From Cardiocondyla obscurior (taxonomy: Eukaryota; Arthropoda; Insecta; Hymenoptera; Formicidae), in contig NC_091887.1 in assembly GCF_019399895.1 (NCBI RefSeq), positions 3,038,001 to 3,102,000 of the forward strand: 64,000 nt of DNA. The letters are read 5' to 3'. Within the stretch, counting starts at the first letter, position 1. Every line of letters starts with the position of its first letter. The position numbers and the translations under genes are program-made. The notes below the pieces were generated by a model that was not told where the DNA came from, searched no databases, and saw only the letters and a program-made list of their open reading frames with translations. This document shows positions 51,647-62,459 of this stretch, piece after piece.

Positions 51647-51829
51647 TTAAGCGATAGATTTATTAGGCGTGAAATCTTTTCTTTCTACTTTGGCATTTAG
51701 TGACCTCGTAATGGCCGATAAAACGCCACGATGAAAGAATCTTTCCTGGAACGTACACCGCTGCTTGTCTTGTGTGCATTGTACTGAGAAATTAAATAAT
51801 TCAGGCATGACATCACACGCAGGCGTCTG
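51647..51829 (-). other. Short open stretch, protein-like, unidentified
   Basis: An acceptor-like AAGTGCAG is followed by about 60 open codons on the minus strand ending in TAA, with Cys-containing, mixed composition (for example SVQCTQDKQRCTFQERFFHR). Being open this long in AT-rich DNA is mildly unusual, and it could be a terminal exon. There is no partner exon and no recognised domain. Confidence 0.18.
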
Positions 51830-54099
51830 CACTTAAAACTTAGCCGCAGCTTACCGCAGGATAAATTAAGATGATAAAATAAAAGCTTCCGAGAACTCTC
51901 TAATGCTACTCTCGTGAGCCAAACGTGACCATTGCGTTGTTATTATTGATCATTACAGTTATCAAACTGTCGCGTATACCTATGTACGTACCACGCGTTA
52001 ATCAACATAGTGAATACTAATGATAACATTCGCGCGAATAAATCGACATTCGATTAAGTCAAATATTTGCGTAATTGAACATTTGGCCGAGCTGTCATTC
52101 TTTCCAGTAGATGAGTGATCAAAAAAATGATAATTTATTGTACCACAGACATCGTGACACGTTCAGATAATGTCAACTTGGAAATTCCATGACTAACCGG
52201 CAGTCATCTAATAAGCGTGTGGCAGTAACGAATGTAATTGCATCTAATCGTTATCATCTGTATCTTCTCCGTTATCATAATTATTTCTATAAAATTTATT
52301 AAGTGTACGGAATCTTTCTTGTAAAATATGATCTATTGCGTTTTAAGTTGAAGCTCCTTTTTAATAACGTAATTGTATTTTATTTTGAAAAAAGGTATAG
52401 ATACGTATTTAAAATTGTTCTGGCTTTTATACGATAATTTTAAACTTCTTTTCTATTGGTATTGCCATCAAGAAGAAAATTATATACATTCTTTTACAAG
52501 TTAAAATACGACATGATATAATATAAATAAAATATTTTTTCTTCTTGGTAGTGAATCTCATCAGTAAACGAAGGATTACGTACATGATAAATTTACTTAT
52601 TTGGACATACATTCTCAGAAAAGAATTCATGTCTTTGACGTCATGATCTGATATGGTAGATATGCTACTGTAAGGAAACAAGAGACTTGAAACGTGTTCG
52701 GAGCATCGCATGATGACTAATTAGTATTGTCATTATAGAATTTTTCCTAACACAGCATTAATAAATGGGACTTACGTGTGTGTTTGAGTCTTTAAGTATA
52801 AAAACGTGATAAAATGTCTCGTAGCAAAATCAATAAAAGAATTTGCTACACGTGAACGAAAGACAGGAATTACGCATTTATTTATTCACTTAATTTTATT
52901 TATTTGCAATTGCAATTATTTGAATTGTAAGAAATAAGCAAAAGGCTGTTGCCAATCGATGAAATAACTTCAGTGCTTGACATTACGAACTAAATATTTA
53001 ATTATATATATATTTAATGTAGTTTATAATTAGTCATTAAAATAAAATGTAAGTTTAAAATGTATTTAAAAAATTGTAAGAAAAAGGGGAAACAAAGTTG
53101 TCCCGGTTTTCGCTTAATACGTGTTAGTTCATTGTTTCCGAAACGAGATACAATGATCTCATACTCTTTCGCTCAGACCTTTTAACTCTTTAAAATAGCC
53201 TCTTTATAAATCGGGATATATATGGAACGAGGGTCGCGGTCGAACCCGATACCTGCCGACTTTAAAATCGACTACATCCTTTTGAAACGAAATCGCGTAT
53301 CATTCGTGCGTACGATTTCTATTTCTTATAATTTCAAAACCTTGTTTTGGGCCGGTATAATAATCTAATAAATTTTTTATAATGTTCAACTAATAAGATT
53401 AAATTATTCTTTTTATAGATTTATATATTTATCATGCAATATTTTATAAAATTGCAACCAGCATGTTACGCTGTTAAAAACAGGAGAGAAATATTTTGAA
53501 ATTAAGCAATATTATTTTAAATTGTTGAAATCATTGTATAAATCGTTAGATAAATTTTTATGTACACAAAATTCTTATTAAATAATTCTGTAGCTCTATT
53601 ATTTATAGAAGATAACTTAAAAGTTTGAAACTGTATATAGCGAGTATCAGTAAGCTAGGAGTGGTGTTATATTTTTAAGATAACAGATAACGGAAGATCG
53701 GAAGTTGTTCGGTGCCGAGAGACTAGAGATAAATAGAGATTGACGCGCACGCGCAAAAATATCAAGTGCAGACTCGTATGCTGATATGGTCCATCTTAAA
53801 ATTGTATAATTACTAATCTAATTTTTCTGTCGTTTTTTTTTATACATTATATAAAATTATATTAATTAAACATATATATTTATCTAATGTTATATATTTA
53901 TGTTGTACATTTTAGTATCACGTTCAACGAACTAACCAACTTAACAGTTATTATTTTGCCGATATTTTTAGATCAAAGAAATTATTTTTATCGTCTTGCG
54001 TCTCTTGTTCGAAAGTTTTACTTTTTAAGAAAATGCGTTATTTAAAAATAAAATATGTACATACATGACTGACTTCATAGCGTCTGCTGGCGCTTAATC

Positions 54100-54261
54100 T
54101 ATTGCGCATGCTCAAGCGTCACTACGAGGGACACAAGTAAACAAAAGATGCAAAGATCTGACCGGTCTCATTCGGGCGCGTCAGCTCCAAGGGTGACTAT
54201 TGACCGATGATCCACTACGAGTCATTTGTTCAGCCACGCTAGTAGTACGGGAATGTTTCAG
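54100..54261 (+). promoter_or_regulatory. Promoter and noncoding first exon of second TNF gene
   Basis: A GC-richer block in AT-rich DNA ends at a consensus donor, CAG followed by GTAAGT. The next acceptor, ACATTTCAG, places the second exon at 55,655, 80 bases before the coding start. Splicing creates an upstream ORF of seven codons: ATG at 54,253 continues across the junction to TAA at 55,667-55,669. The 5' end of the exon is not visible, so the start coordinate is approximate. Confidence 0.5.
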
Positions 54262-55734
54262 GTAAGTGACACGCTTCGATTCTTAAGCTTTTTCAAGTCC
54301 TCACGTTGAACTGCACGTTAAACTCGCACGTTATAATTGCACGTAACACGTTTATATATTTTCTGCGTTCTAACCTGTAATCGAATCCTTTACGAAATCA
54401 GTGGATCGATTTGCAATATTTATACAAGCGCAGTCGTGCTATCACTAGTTGCTATTTAAAAATCTCATTCAAGAGTAAATGCAACATCGTGATGAACAAC
54501 TCCGTTTTCAACATTCGTTTAATTAAAACCAGAATTAACTTGCGTGCGGTTTTAATTAAATATTAATTGTTAACGACTCGGAAGTTTTTTTAAAGACAAA
54601 TACTTAATGCTTGGACAATTTTTTTTTTTTAATAAAACTAGTGTATGATTTAATTTAAAATCTGTTGTTCTTATTTTGTACAGTCATAAAGTATTCATTT
54701 ATATTAATTAATAATCATAAAAAAAAGTAAGGTTGTTTGGCACGTGGTCCAAAAATATTTTATGCAAAGCGTCTCAATGGACAAGTTCATCAAAATACCC
54801 GGTTGTCTCGACCAATTGTGCCCAGTTTAAATAACGCATGTTAAGAGCTCTGTAAATTATTCTTAATTATACACGACTTTCACACACGAGGGGCGTAGTA
54901 AAATCGCGCGGGAAACTGGTTGCAGTATCGCGAACAACGCGTTCCGCTGCCTGTGCCAAGTTAGCGTCCCAAGCGAGTCTTGTAAATGAGCCCGTGACAA
55001 TCCTAAGCTACCTGTCGGTATCCTGGTTACATCCATGTTTCCGAGTAGCACAATCACGTCCATTCGTCGCTTATCAGTGCGCATCGTAAACTCAGCCGGT
55101 TTCGTAGAGTAAAATCTACACACGGTAGTGAAACGAAGAGAGATTATCTGCGATCTTACATCGCATTGAAAAATACAGGCACATCTCTATACCTTTCATT
55201 GAATGAAACATATCTTGTACAGATTTTTGAATAAGAGAATTTTTTTTTTTTTCTTTTTTTAATAAACTAATGGTACAAAAACAACACGACACGAAGACAA
55301 ATCTACCTGCTTTTGGTAAACCTGAAAGCGAAAAATAGTTTCATAGTAGACCTTAACTGTTTGTGGACCTTGTAAATGAAAATTGTTTTTCTTTATTCTC
55401 ACAGAAGGAAATCTCTACTTTTCTTTTTGGTCAAATGTGATTCTTGTAAATGCTTTTCCTTGGATTTGATGTACCTAGCACCGTTCTTCCCGCATAAAAA
55501 TATTTGCAATTTTCCATTGATGATATGATTGCGTACAAACGTACGAGAAAATATTAATTATTAAAGTGTAAGTGCAATGCTACTAAGAAATTTAATTAAT
55601 TATAGTTGGGCAATTTTTAACATGTAACATAGTTTATATTTGAATACATTTCAGGTACATCTGATGTAATCCTTGAATAATCGAAAATAGGATTTATTTC
55701 CAATTAAAAGGAATTTGGTGATTGAGAGAAAAAA

Positions 55735-57839
55735 ATGACAAAAATAAACCTGTATCCACTAATGAAACATAAAATGAAAAATGATGCCAAACTTGACAAT
55801 TTGTTCCTGGACGTCAACGTAAAGTTTCCCTCAAAACTTTACCGCAATCTCTTTATCATATTATTTATTATAGTCGTTGTACTATCTGGCACGTTGGCGG
55901 TAACGTTTAAAAGCGTGCGAGAGTTAAAAGTTGAGGTAAGATACAATGATTTAAGTCACAAAATATTAAACTTCCTTAAATCTTTCTTACGTCGAAAATT
56001 GTCGGCCTTCCATCTCTTTGTTTCTGTGTCACTTACATGTTAGCTACGTGAATGGAACACCTCTGTAACCTAACGATTCTGAATAAGCACGACAACGTGA
56101 TACGTAACATACTTTGACGATTAATCATCCGCTCCTTTATCGTACGAAATTATGCATAAGCACGGTGAATGAATAGTGATACGTAAATATTTCGCCGCTT
56201 GGCCCAATTAATAATCACGTTGACGTAATCGTATATCAAATAACAAATCGTGAACGTAAAAAAGTATTCAATGTCGTCTTTGTGATTTCTAACTTTTTTT
56301 TTCTGAAAAGCGTATAACTGCCAGAACGAATTTGTATCTCTTTTTCATTTCAGATGCATTTTCTTAAACTGATGTATCAAAATAATACTCAAAGCAGTCT
56401 CCGAGTCGAATCATTCGATCCTTCTAATCAGATGGAAATTGGAGATGATAGACGTGTCGGCAACGTTACATTAATAATGCCTAATGATCGGATAATTTCC
56501 AATCAATCGACATATACGAATAATAAAATTAAAGGAAGGGTTAATAATTTTTTAGATGTTACGAAATCGCGTAAATTAAAGGCTTTGTTGTTCAGCGTCA
56601 GTAAAAAGCAAAGTATTCGACGTTTTAGTCGCTTAACGCAAAAGAAAGCGACGGCGGATGGAGATAGCAGCGACGATGTGTTGAGCACATGGAACGATTC
56701 GCATGCAACAAGATTGGAAAGAGCGACGAGAGATATTAAAGAATTATCAAAAACGGAAGAAACCAAAGAAGAACAAGACGAGAAAGATGAAAAAGAACAA
56801 ACCGAGGGAAAAGTTTCACAATTCCGAAAAAACGAGAGAAGATACAAAAAATCGCGAAAAAGTAGAAGAGGACACAAACGTAATCACAATCAAGCGAGTA
56901 TGTTTTCTTTACCGTTATTACTTTTAATATTTTCCATGTTTCGCGATTAAATAAACAGAATTATAGATGAACGGACGTTGTACCGTTTCGTTGGTCAACG
57001 CTCAGTTAATTTATTTGAACGGAGTGAACTAAGTAAGGCCAAGAAATAATTTTAATCTCGTTTATAGGGCCGTTGGTAGCCACGTTTGTCGGTGCGAAAC
57101 CTGATCTTCTAAATGCAGGTACTTGTCTACTAAATATAATGTTAACATTACGATAACACATATAAAAATACTTACAATAATATATATAAGTACGAAAAAT
57201 GATATTACATTACATTTCAAGATGAAGAAAAATTTTTTTCAGCATTTATTGGACCTTGGGTTAAGATGGAAAATAAAAAGTATAAACTATATGATTTTAA
57301 AAAGTTTCACTTGGTGGAAAATAATATGGCAATTGAAGTTGGCACGAGTGGTTTATATATGATTTCTGTTCAGGTAAGAACTCATAAAAGAACTCGTTAT
57401 GTACTAAATCTGGAAAGAGTATTGGTCGTATACATCTCGATATATCAAAGTTTTTTATCGTATTTATTTGCAGATTTATTATAGTGGAGATATGAATCAT
57501 TACTCTTTTCTGTTGGTGCTAAACTCTGAGGGTTCACCGAGAAATCAAACACTCGTTTCTTGTGCCACCGTTTCTCTTAAGAAGGAAGTGTCGTGTTATA
57601 CGAATATAATTACACATTTACAGAAATACGATAGGTTATCTGTACAACAACAGGAGACGGAAAGGTAAATATAAAAATGTTTATTTTTTTCTTTAAAAAA
57701 AACCAGAAATATGGCAAATCTGCTTGGAAAATGTTTAGACTTGTATGAAATAAATTTAAAAATAATGTTTTAAACTTTTAGATTCATTAATCTACGAGAT
57801 AGTAAAGTACAAATTATGCTGCTCTCCAGTGATAGATAG
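55735..57839 (+). CDS. Second TNF-superfamily-type ligand, divergent
   Basis: Six coding exons: 55,735-55,935; 56,354-56,897; 57,068-57,118; 57,243-57,373; 57,474-57,664; 57,782-57,839. All joins keep frame; product 391 aa. Type II layout: cytoplasmic part (1-37), membrane segment (38-58, RNLFIILFIIVVVLSG), then a stalk (about 60-248) with N-glycosylation sequons, a Lys/Glu-rich stretch (190-220) and a strongly basic segment (225-245) containing R-K-S-R, a minimal convertase site. Residues 250-391 resemble a TNF homology domain: PLVATFVGAKPD (strand A), GPWVKME, MAIEVGTSGLYMISVQIYY, YSFLLVLN, LVSCATVS and SCYTNIITHLQKYDRLSVQQ. The domain ends QIMLLSSDR where most ligands have a Phe-Phe-Gly motif. 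Four exons encode it, against two in the Eiger-type neighbour, so it is not a recent duplicate. Likely a trimeric membrane or shed ligand; receptor unknown. Which of the two genes is orthologous to Drosophila eiger needs phylogeny. Confidence 0.8.
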
Positions 57840-57870
57840 AGTTCAAAATACAGTTTGTAGAATCTTTTAA

Positions 57871-57913
57871 AATATATATATATATATATATACATATATA
57901 TACATATATATAT
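57871..57913. repeat. (TA)n microsatellite with CA interruptions
   Basis: About 43 bp of TA repeats with ACATATAT interruptions, shortly after the stop codon of the second TNF gene, probably in its 3' UTR. Confidence 0.9.
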
Positions 57914-58768
57914 TAAATCAACCGTACATAAATGACAAATGTAATGATTAATGATTTTCAGATAGACAAATTTCGACATATTTACAATTTCCTAGAATTT
58001 ACATATTATAAAGTATATATATTACGTTTAACTTGTTTGTCTATCTAAGATCATAAGTTAACGGTTGTGATTAGCAAGATTAAGATAAAAATATTAAACT
58101 TAGAAGCTAGTAAGAAATGATCGATTTAATATACGCGTAATTGACGTCGTTTTGACGAATTTTTAATCTCATTTTTCATTGGAAAAAAAGCTCAAAGTAT
58201 GTAGTAGGACATGTACATGTATGTGATATTATATTGCATTCAATGAATTGTATTTTATTGACAAAAGGGTTACATGTCAACGTAAAATTATCATTGTAAT
58301 TATAATCACCATGTAACAAGACTTAGAGCCATAGTTATAAGAATGCAATAACATGGTAAGCATTTATTCATTTATTCATTTAAAAAAATATGAAGTATAA
58401 ATTTTTAGTCAAAGACAAAGAATAAGAAAGAGTAGTCAATCAAGTTTATAATGTATTATTCTAATTGATTTCTACGTAGGTTTCATTCTGCAAATATTGT
58501 ATTATTTATTTTTTAATATTTAGTACCGATTTATATGAAGATATTGCCACTTTTTTTTTAATGTACAAAATATCAGTTTTTTTATTATTATTTATGAAAA
58601 TTATATTATACGTTATATATTTCTTCTCAAGGAAATATTTTTTAAACTGCACATTTTCTTTAGAAACAAAATCTATTAAAAATGTGATGTTAGTGTTATC
58701 AATAATTAGTAAAATTTTCAAATTTTGATTACTACTATTATTTTAAGGTTACATCTTAAAGATTTTAC

Positions 58769-58824
58769 AACTTTTTATATTTTTATATTTAAGGGTCTTA
58801 AACTTTTTATATTTTTATATTTAA
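58769..58824. repeat. Direct repeat, two 24-bp copies
   Basis: AACTTTTTATATTTTTATAT plus TTAA occurs at 58,769-58,792 and 58,801-58,824, a period of 32 bp. Confidence 0.85.
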
Positions 58825-58827
58825 ATA

Positions 58828-58871
58828 ATACGACAAAGAAAAAAAAAAATTGTTTTTTTTTTTTGTCGTAT
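58828..58871. repeat. Inverted repeat with poly-A / poly-T arms
   Basis: ATACGACAAA followed by an A-run is mirrored by a T-run and TTTGTCGTAT, giving arms of about 20 bases around a 3-4 base centre. It could be a small foldback element or arise from template switching. Confidence 0.8.
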
Positions 58872-60014
58872 ATTGTAGTTAATTAGTCAAATATTAAATT
58901 TTACTTTGTGCCAATGAGCAAATATGTAAAAAACTTAAGAATTTTAATAAATTGTCAACAAAATTTGTATAATTATTTATAATCGACGCACGTGGATGAT
59001 CTCACTTAACAGATTATGCTATAACTTTAAACTTTTAAACAACGTATTATGAGTTGTTAAATTTTATTCTAATGTCATTAAAGGATGACATTAAAAAGAT
59101 TATGTATTTTACTTCTGATTGTCCCCGCACTAAAAAAATTTATTTACGTTTATACGTACAAACACGACACACAGAAATATAAGAAGTATATACAAGAGTG
59201 TATTTACAATGACGATATACAAAACTTACGAATTATCATGAGTATATGGTAATTGCATTTTATACATGCTTATGTGACTAATACGCGCTAACGAGCTCCG
59301 TCATTAATAACTTACGCCACTTGAATTCATCTACGCGCTCACAGTTTACACTATAAATACAAAATCTATTTGGTAAACGTTGGCACCACCACAAAAAAAC
59401 TGATTCTATATCAAGGATTAAGTCGGTTTACTCATAAAATTATTTTATGATATATCTTTGTGACGTGACAACGTCAAAGAAAATGAGCGAAAGAAGAAGC
59501 ATGCTACGGAATTTTTATTGAAATTAAAATAACATTGGTGCAGAAGGGTTCGATAAGGATACTAGTTCAAACGTTACTTTTCTAACAAGTTCGCAACGAA
59601 AAAACAACTAGAGTGGCGCGTATCATCGATACGTAACTGCGTTTAAACGTGTCTTAAAAAAATCGAGAATGCGAAAGATTTTATTATCTGAATCATTATC
59701 TTAAGAATCCTATACGCTAATTAAAGAAAAATCTACTCAGGCACATTAATTTATACAAAAAAATGATAAAATGATGTCATCAATATACAAAAATGATAAT
59801 TTTTCCGCAACAGTTTGTTAATTCTTTTATTGCAGGAAATCACTTGTTTTCTTTAACGTGACTTTCATACTTCTAGTATTTTTTAGGAATTGTGATTTTA
59901 AACTTCGAAAGTTTCAAAGATCAAACCTGAATATCTGGTTCAGCTGGCCTTTGCATCAAAGAATGATGTTATCTTTTTAAATTCCCGTCATAAGCAAGAG
60001 GTACAACGAGAAGT

Positions 60015-60848
60015 TTAATGGCAGCCGCAACTCTTAACGACCATATTCTTGTATTTCTTCAAGATGACATTGCTCTCATCAAGGAAATATAAAACTGAAA
60101 TAGCTGAGAGCTTGGTGGGCGCGCAACACGGCTTAGGCACCTTGCCTGGGCTCACCAAGTGCACTAGAGTCTGGACTATCGCGTGATTCGTTGCGTTCAT
60201 ATGTGCGTTTAACGGAAAGTTGCACTCCCCGCTGCAGTAATACGCATCGTACCCGTCCGGTGCAATAATCCAATCCTGCGTAACGAAACAAAATGGTGAG
60301 AAACAACGAACGTATCTATATGATCTAAGGAGCTCCGGTCCCTCACCGCGCCTTCGTCGGATTTGCAGAAAACACGCGATTCCTCGCCAGTGACACTGTA
60401 ATCCGACACGATCGTCGCGAGGGAAACAGAGGCTCCGGGCATGCAGATTAATAACTCACCTGCCACTGCAAATCCCGGAAACTGACATACAACGTTTGGA
60501 TCTTGCAGGTTCGCGAGTCGCGCTGCGCTCCAGGATCTGCATAAAATATATCCTTCGTTCACGACACATAATCTCTTAATTTTATAAACCGTGCTGATTG
60601 ATATGCAGAAAAGAAAAGGTGGAGGAAATAATTATTTTCACACACAAGTGCATATTTACCGGTGTAAGGATTACTTCGATAATCCCACCCAACGGCTTCG
60701 CTCTTCTTCTTTCTTTTAGCGTCACGCTTCCGTCGAATCTTTGACTCTCTTACGCCTGAGCTCTTGAAATAGCCCGTGATGAAGGGTTGCTTGTCCGGTT
60801 CACCGCGGAATAACGCCAACCCAATGTCCTCTGGTCTCACTTCGTGCG
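60015..60848 (-). CDS. gbb: BMP5/6/7/8-class ligand, 3' exons (partial)
   Basis: Three exons on the minus strand: 60,848-60,660; 60,536-60,460; 60,275-60,015, with frame-keeping GT-AG joins (174 codons and the stop). Exon 1 carries the end of the prodomain (AHEVRPEDIGLALFRGE, ...QPFITGYF) and the convertase site RRKR followed by a Lys-rich start of the mature ligand. Exons 2 and 3 encode the complete cystine-knot domain with all seven cysteines: RTCKIQTLYVSF, DWIIAPDGYDAYYCSGECNF, AHMNATNHAIVQTLVHLV, KPCCAPTKL and the end VVKSCGCH. This pattern is that of the Gbb/60A and BMP5-8 group. Known role: secreted dimer acting through type I/II receptors and Smad (Mad), including at neuromuscular synapses and in patterning. 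The signal peptide and most of the prodomain are missing here: the first exon begins mid-codon, so at least one exon lies upstream, possibly beyond 64,000. Some insects have two gbb-like genes; which one this is cannot be told. Confidence 0.92.
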
Positions 60849-62327
60849 CTACAATATACAAATTAAAGAAATGAACGAACGAAGGTATTAAACTGGCTCT
60901 CATGGTAGCAACGGTGGCAGTTTATTTTTCTTTAAGAACACGCTCTTGAAATACAAGGATGAGATAGAGATGCGATTGAATAAAGCGAAGAAGAAAAGAA
61001 AACTAATATGTGAAAAAGAGAGAGAGAGAGAGAGAGAGAGGTTCTGAAATAGAGGAAGAAACCGGAGAATACATAAGGAGAAGAAAAATATGTGCAGAGC
61101 CGCCAGAAATATCGATGCATCGTTATTCTTGACGCGCTCAAGACGTTCCGCGAAAATCGCGCTGCGACAAACAGGAGGCTGTCGCTCGCATATTTCGATT
61201 CGAATCTTCGTTCCGTAAGTGGAATGTATCGAGTATACGTGTTTATTAGAATGGCTCGCGTCTCGGGATTATTAATAGTCAGCCTTCATGAATATTGAAC
61301 GCTCAGGAATCCCGGCGCAAAGTCAAGCCCGGCTTATCTCAGACGTTCACTTCCAACGCGCCTCGTTTTAATTACTCTGGAAAATTCCAGAACTGGCGCG
61401 ACAGCGGGCGAATCATTTTCAATTTGACGATCGTCTCGATCGATCTATCGATACTCTTTCTTAAACTTTTAATTTTCTTCTTTTTACAAGCTCGTTACGT
61501 CAGTCTTACGTCTTGCGATCTTACGTCTGCCTGGACGGTCTCGAGAGAGGGAGAAAACGAGAGAGTTCGCCGATAAATCTCACCGCGATTGGGAATGCGA
61601 GTCGGCGATCTCGACGCCTAGAAGAGGCCCCGGCATGCGATGGAGCCGGCCGTATGCAAACGATCCGGGTACTCGCGCGGAGTGCCGTCCCCGTGTACGC
61701 GAGTCCGAGAAAGCTAGTAAATTGACCAGCAGGAATGCGCATTCGCCGTGATTGCGGCGGACACCTGCCGCCGCAGTTGTTGCACTTTGCGCTGCTCCCG
61801 AGGAATGCGCCGACTCCGGCGCGGTGCCGTGCCTCTCCGGCAGCGACGTATTCAAGTTCTGTGTCAAGTAATTTTGTCATCCTCCCCGTTTGGTTTCCAG
61901 CAAACGGCTGGCGACGCCTGTTCCGATACCAAAGGCGGCTCCCTCCCCCCTCCCCCCCTTCGGGTCCGGCAACGCGACGATAAACGATCATTAAATCTAC
62001 GCTTTTACCTTGTATATGTACGTGTAACCGCACGAGGGAATGTAATTACGGTTTTCGAAAGCGGGCACGCGATACCGTTCACAGCCGCAAATTAAAAAGT
62101 TGTACCTCGGTCGTTCGCGAAAGATCTCGTTACTTCTTTCTTTATTATCACTTCGAGAGTCGAAGAAAACGACGATTCCGTGCGTGGCATTATGGTGGAG
62201 AATAATACGGAAGATAAGACGAATTGATTAACGGTGCAATTTCGCCGAATAGTCAGCGTTATCGCCGGTGTCTTGGATTTTTCCTGTACTCTTGCTTTCA
62301 CGTGTAACATATAGACCGGCATACATA
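60849..62327. other. Upstream of BMP exons, probably intron
   Basis: Presumably intron or 5' flank of the BMP gene. A GC-rich block at about 61.5-62.0 kb has a 170-codon minus-strand frame, but it shows no TGF-beta prodomain features and is probably chance. No conserved prodomain exon was found. Confidence 0.45.
61017..61041. repeat. (GA)n microsatellite
   Basis: About 12 uninterrupted AG dinucleotides. Confidence 0.9.
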
Positions 62328-62457
62328 GTCAGTGTCCTATACTTAAGATTGCCTCAAAGTGCAGTCGCTTGTCATCTTAAGACGCCAATACGGTTCCGTA
62401 ATTGGTTGAAAATCAAATAAGACTGCACTTAAGACAATTTTAAGTATAAGAACTGGC
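62328..62457. mobile_element. MITE-like element with TA target duplication
   Basis: A 130-bp element has imperfect terminal inverted repeats of about 35 bp: the left end GTCAGTGTCCTATACTTAAG continues to GTGCAGTC, and the right end read in reverse is GCCAGTTCTTATACTTAAAA continuing to GTGCAGTC. Both sides are flanked by TA (62,326-62,327 and 62,458-62,459), the usual target duplication of Tc1/mariner-type transposition. There is no coding capacity, so it would depend on a transposase elsewhere. Confidence 0.8.
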
Positions 62458-62459
62458 TA

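Larger units (their letters stand above)
49210..54090. other. Intergenic region between the two TNF genes
   Basis: Starts with the presumed promoter and 5' UTR of the Eiger-type gene (about 49.2-49.45 kb). The remainder is AT-rich with two exon-like blocks (49,752-50,986) and a short minus-strand frame near 51.7 kb, described separately. From 52.0 to 54.0 kb I see only AT-rich DNA, short poly-A/T runs and no coding signal. Confidence 0.5.
57840..60014. other. AT-rich intergenic region
   Basis: Contains the 3' UTR of the second TNF gene on the left and that of the BMP gene on the right (minus-strand AATAAA at 59,826-59,831, about 185 bases past the BMP stop). Otherwise AT-rich with simple repeats and a poly-A/poly-T hairpin. 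No coding signal was seen. Confidence 0.55.

Noticed and set aside
54863..55123. 86-codon minus-strand frame near the second TNF gene
   Set aside because: It lies inside the predicted first intron of the second TNF gene and has no domain or splice partners.
60209..60562. 117-codon minus-strand frame over the BMP exons
   Set aside because: It is a shifted frame. The true frame reads RTCKIQTLYVSF and joins the cystine-knot exon through standard splice sites.
61521..62033. 170-codon minus-strand frame, considered as a BMP prodomain exon
   Set aside because: It shows none of the prodomain motifs expected before the AHEVRPEDIG exon, is Arg/Gly-rich, and a plus-strand frame is open over the same bases.
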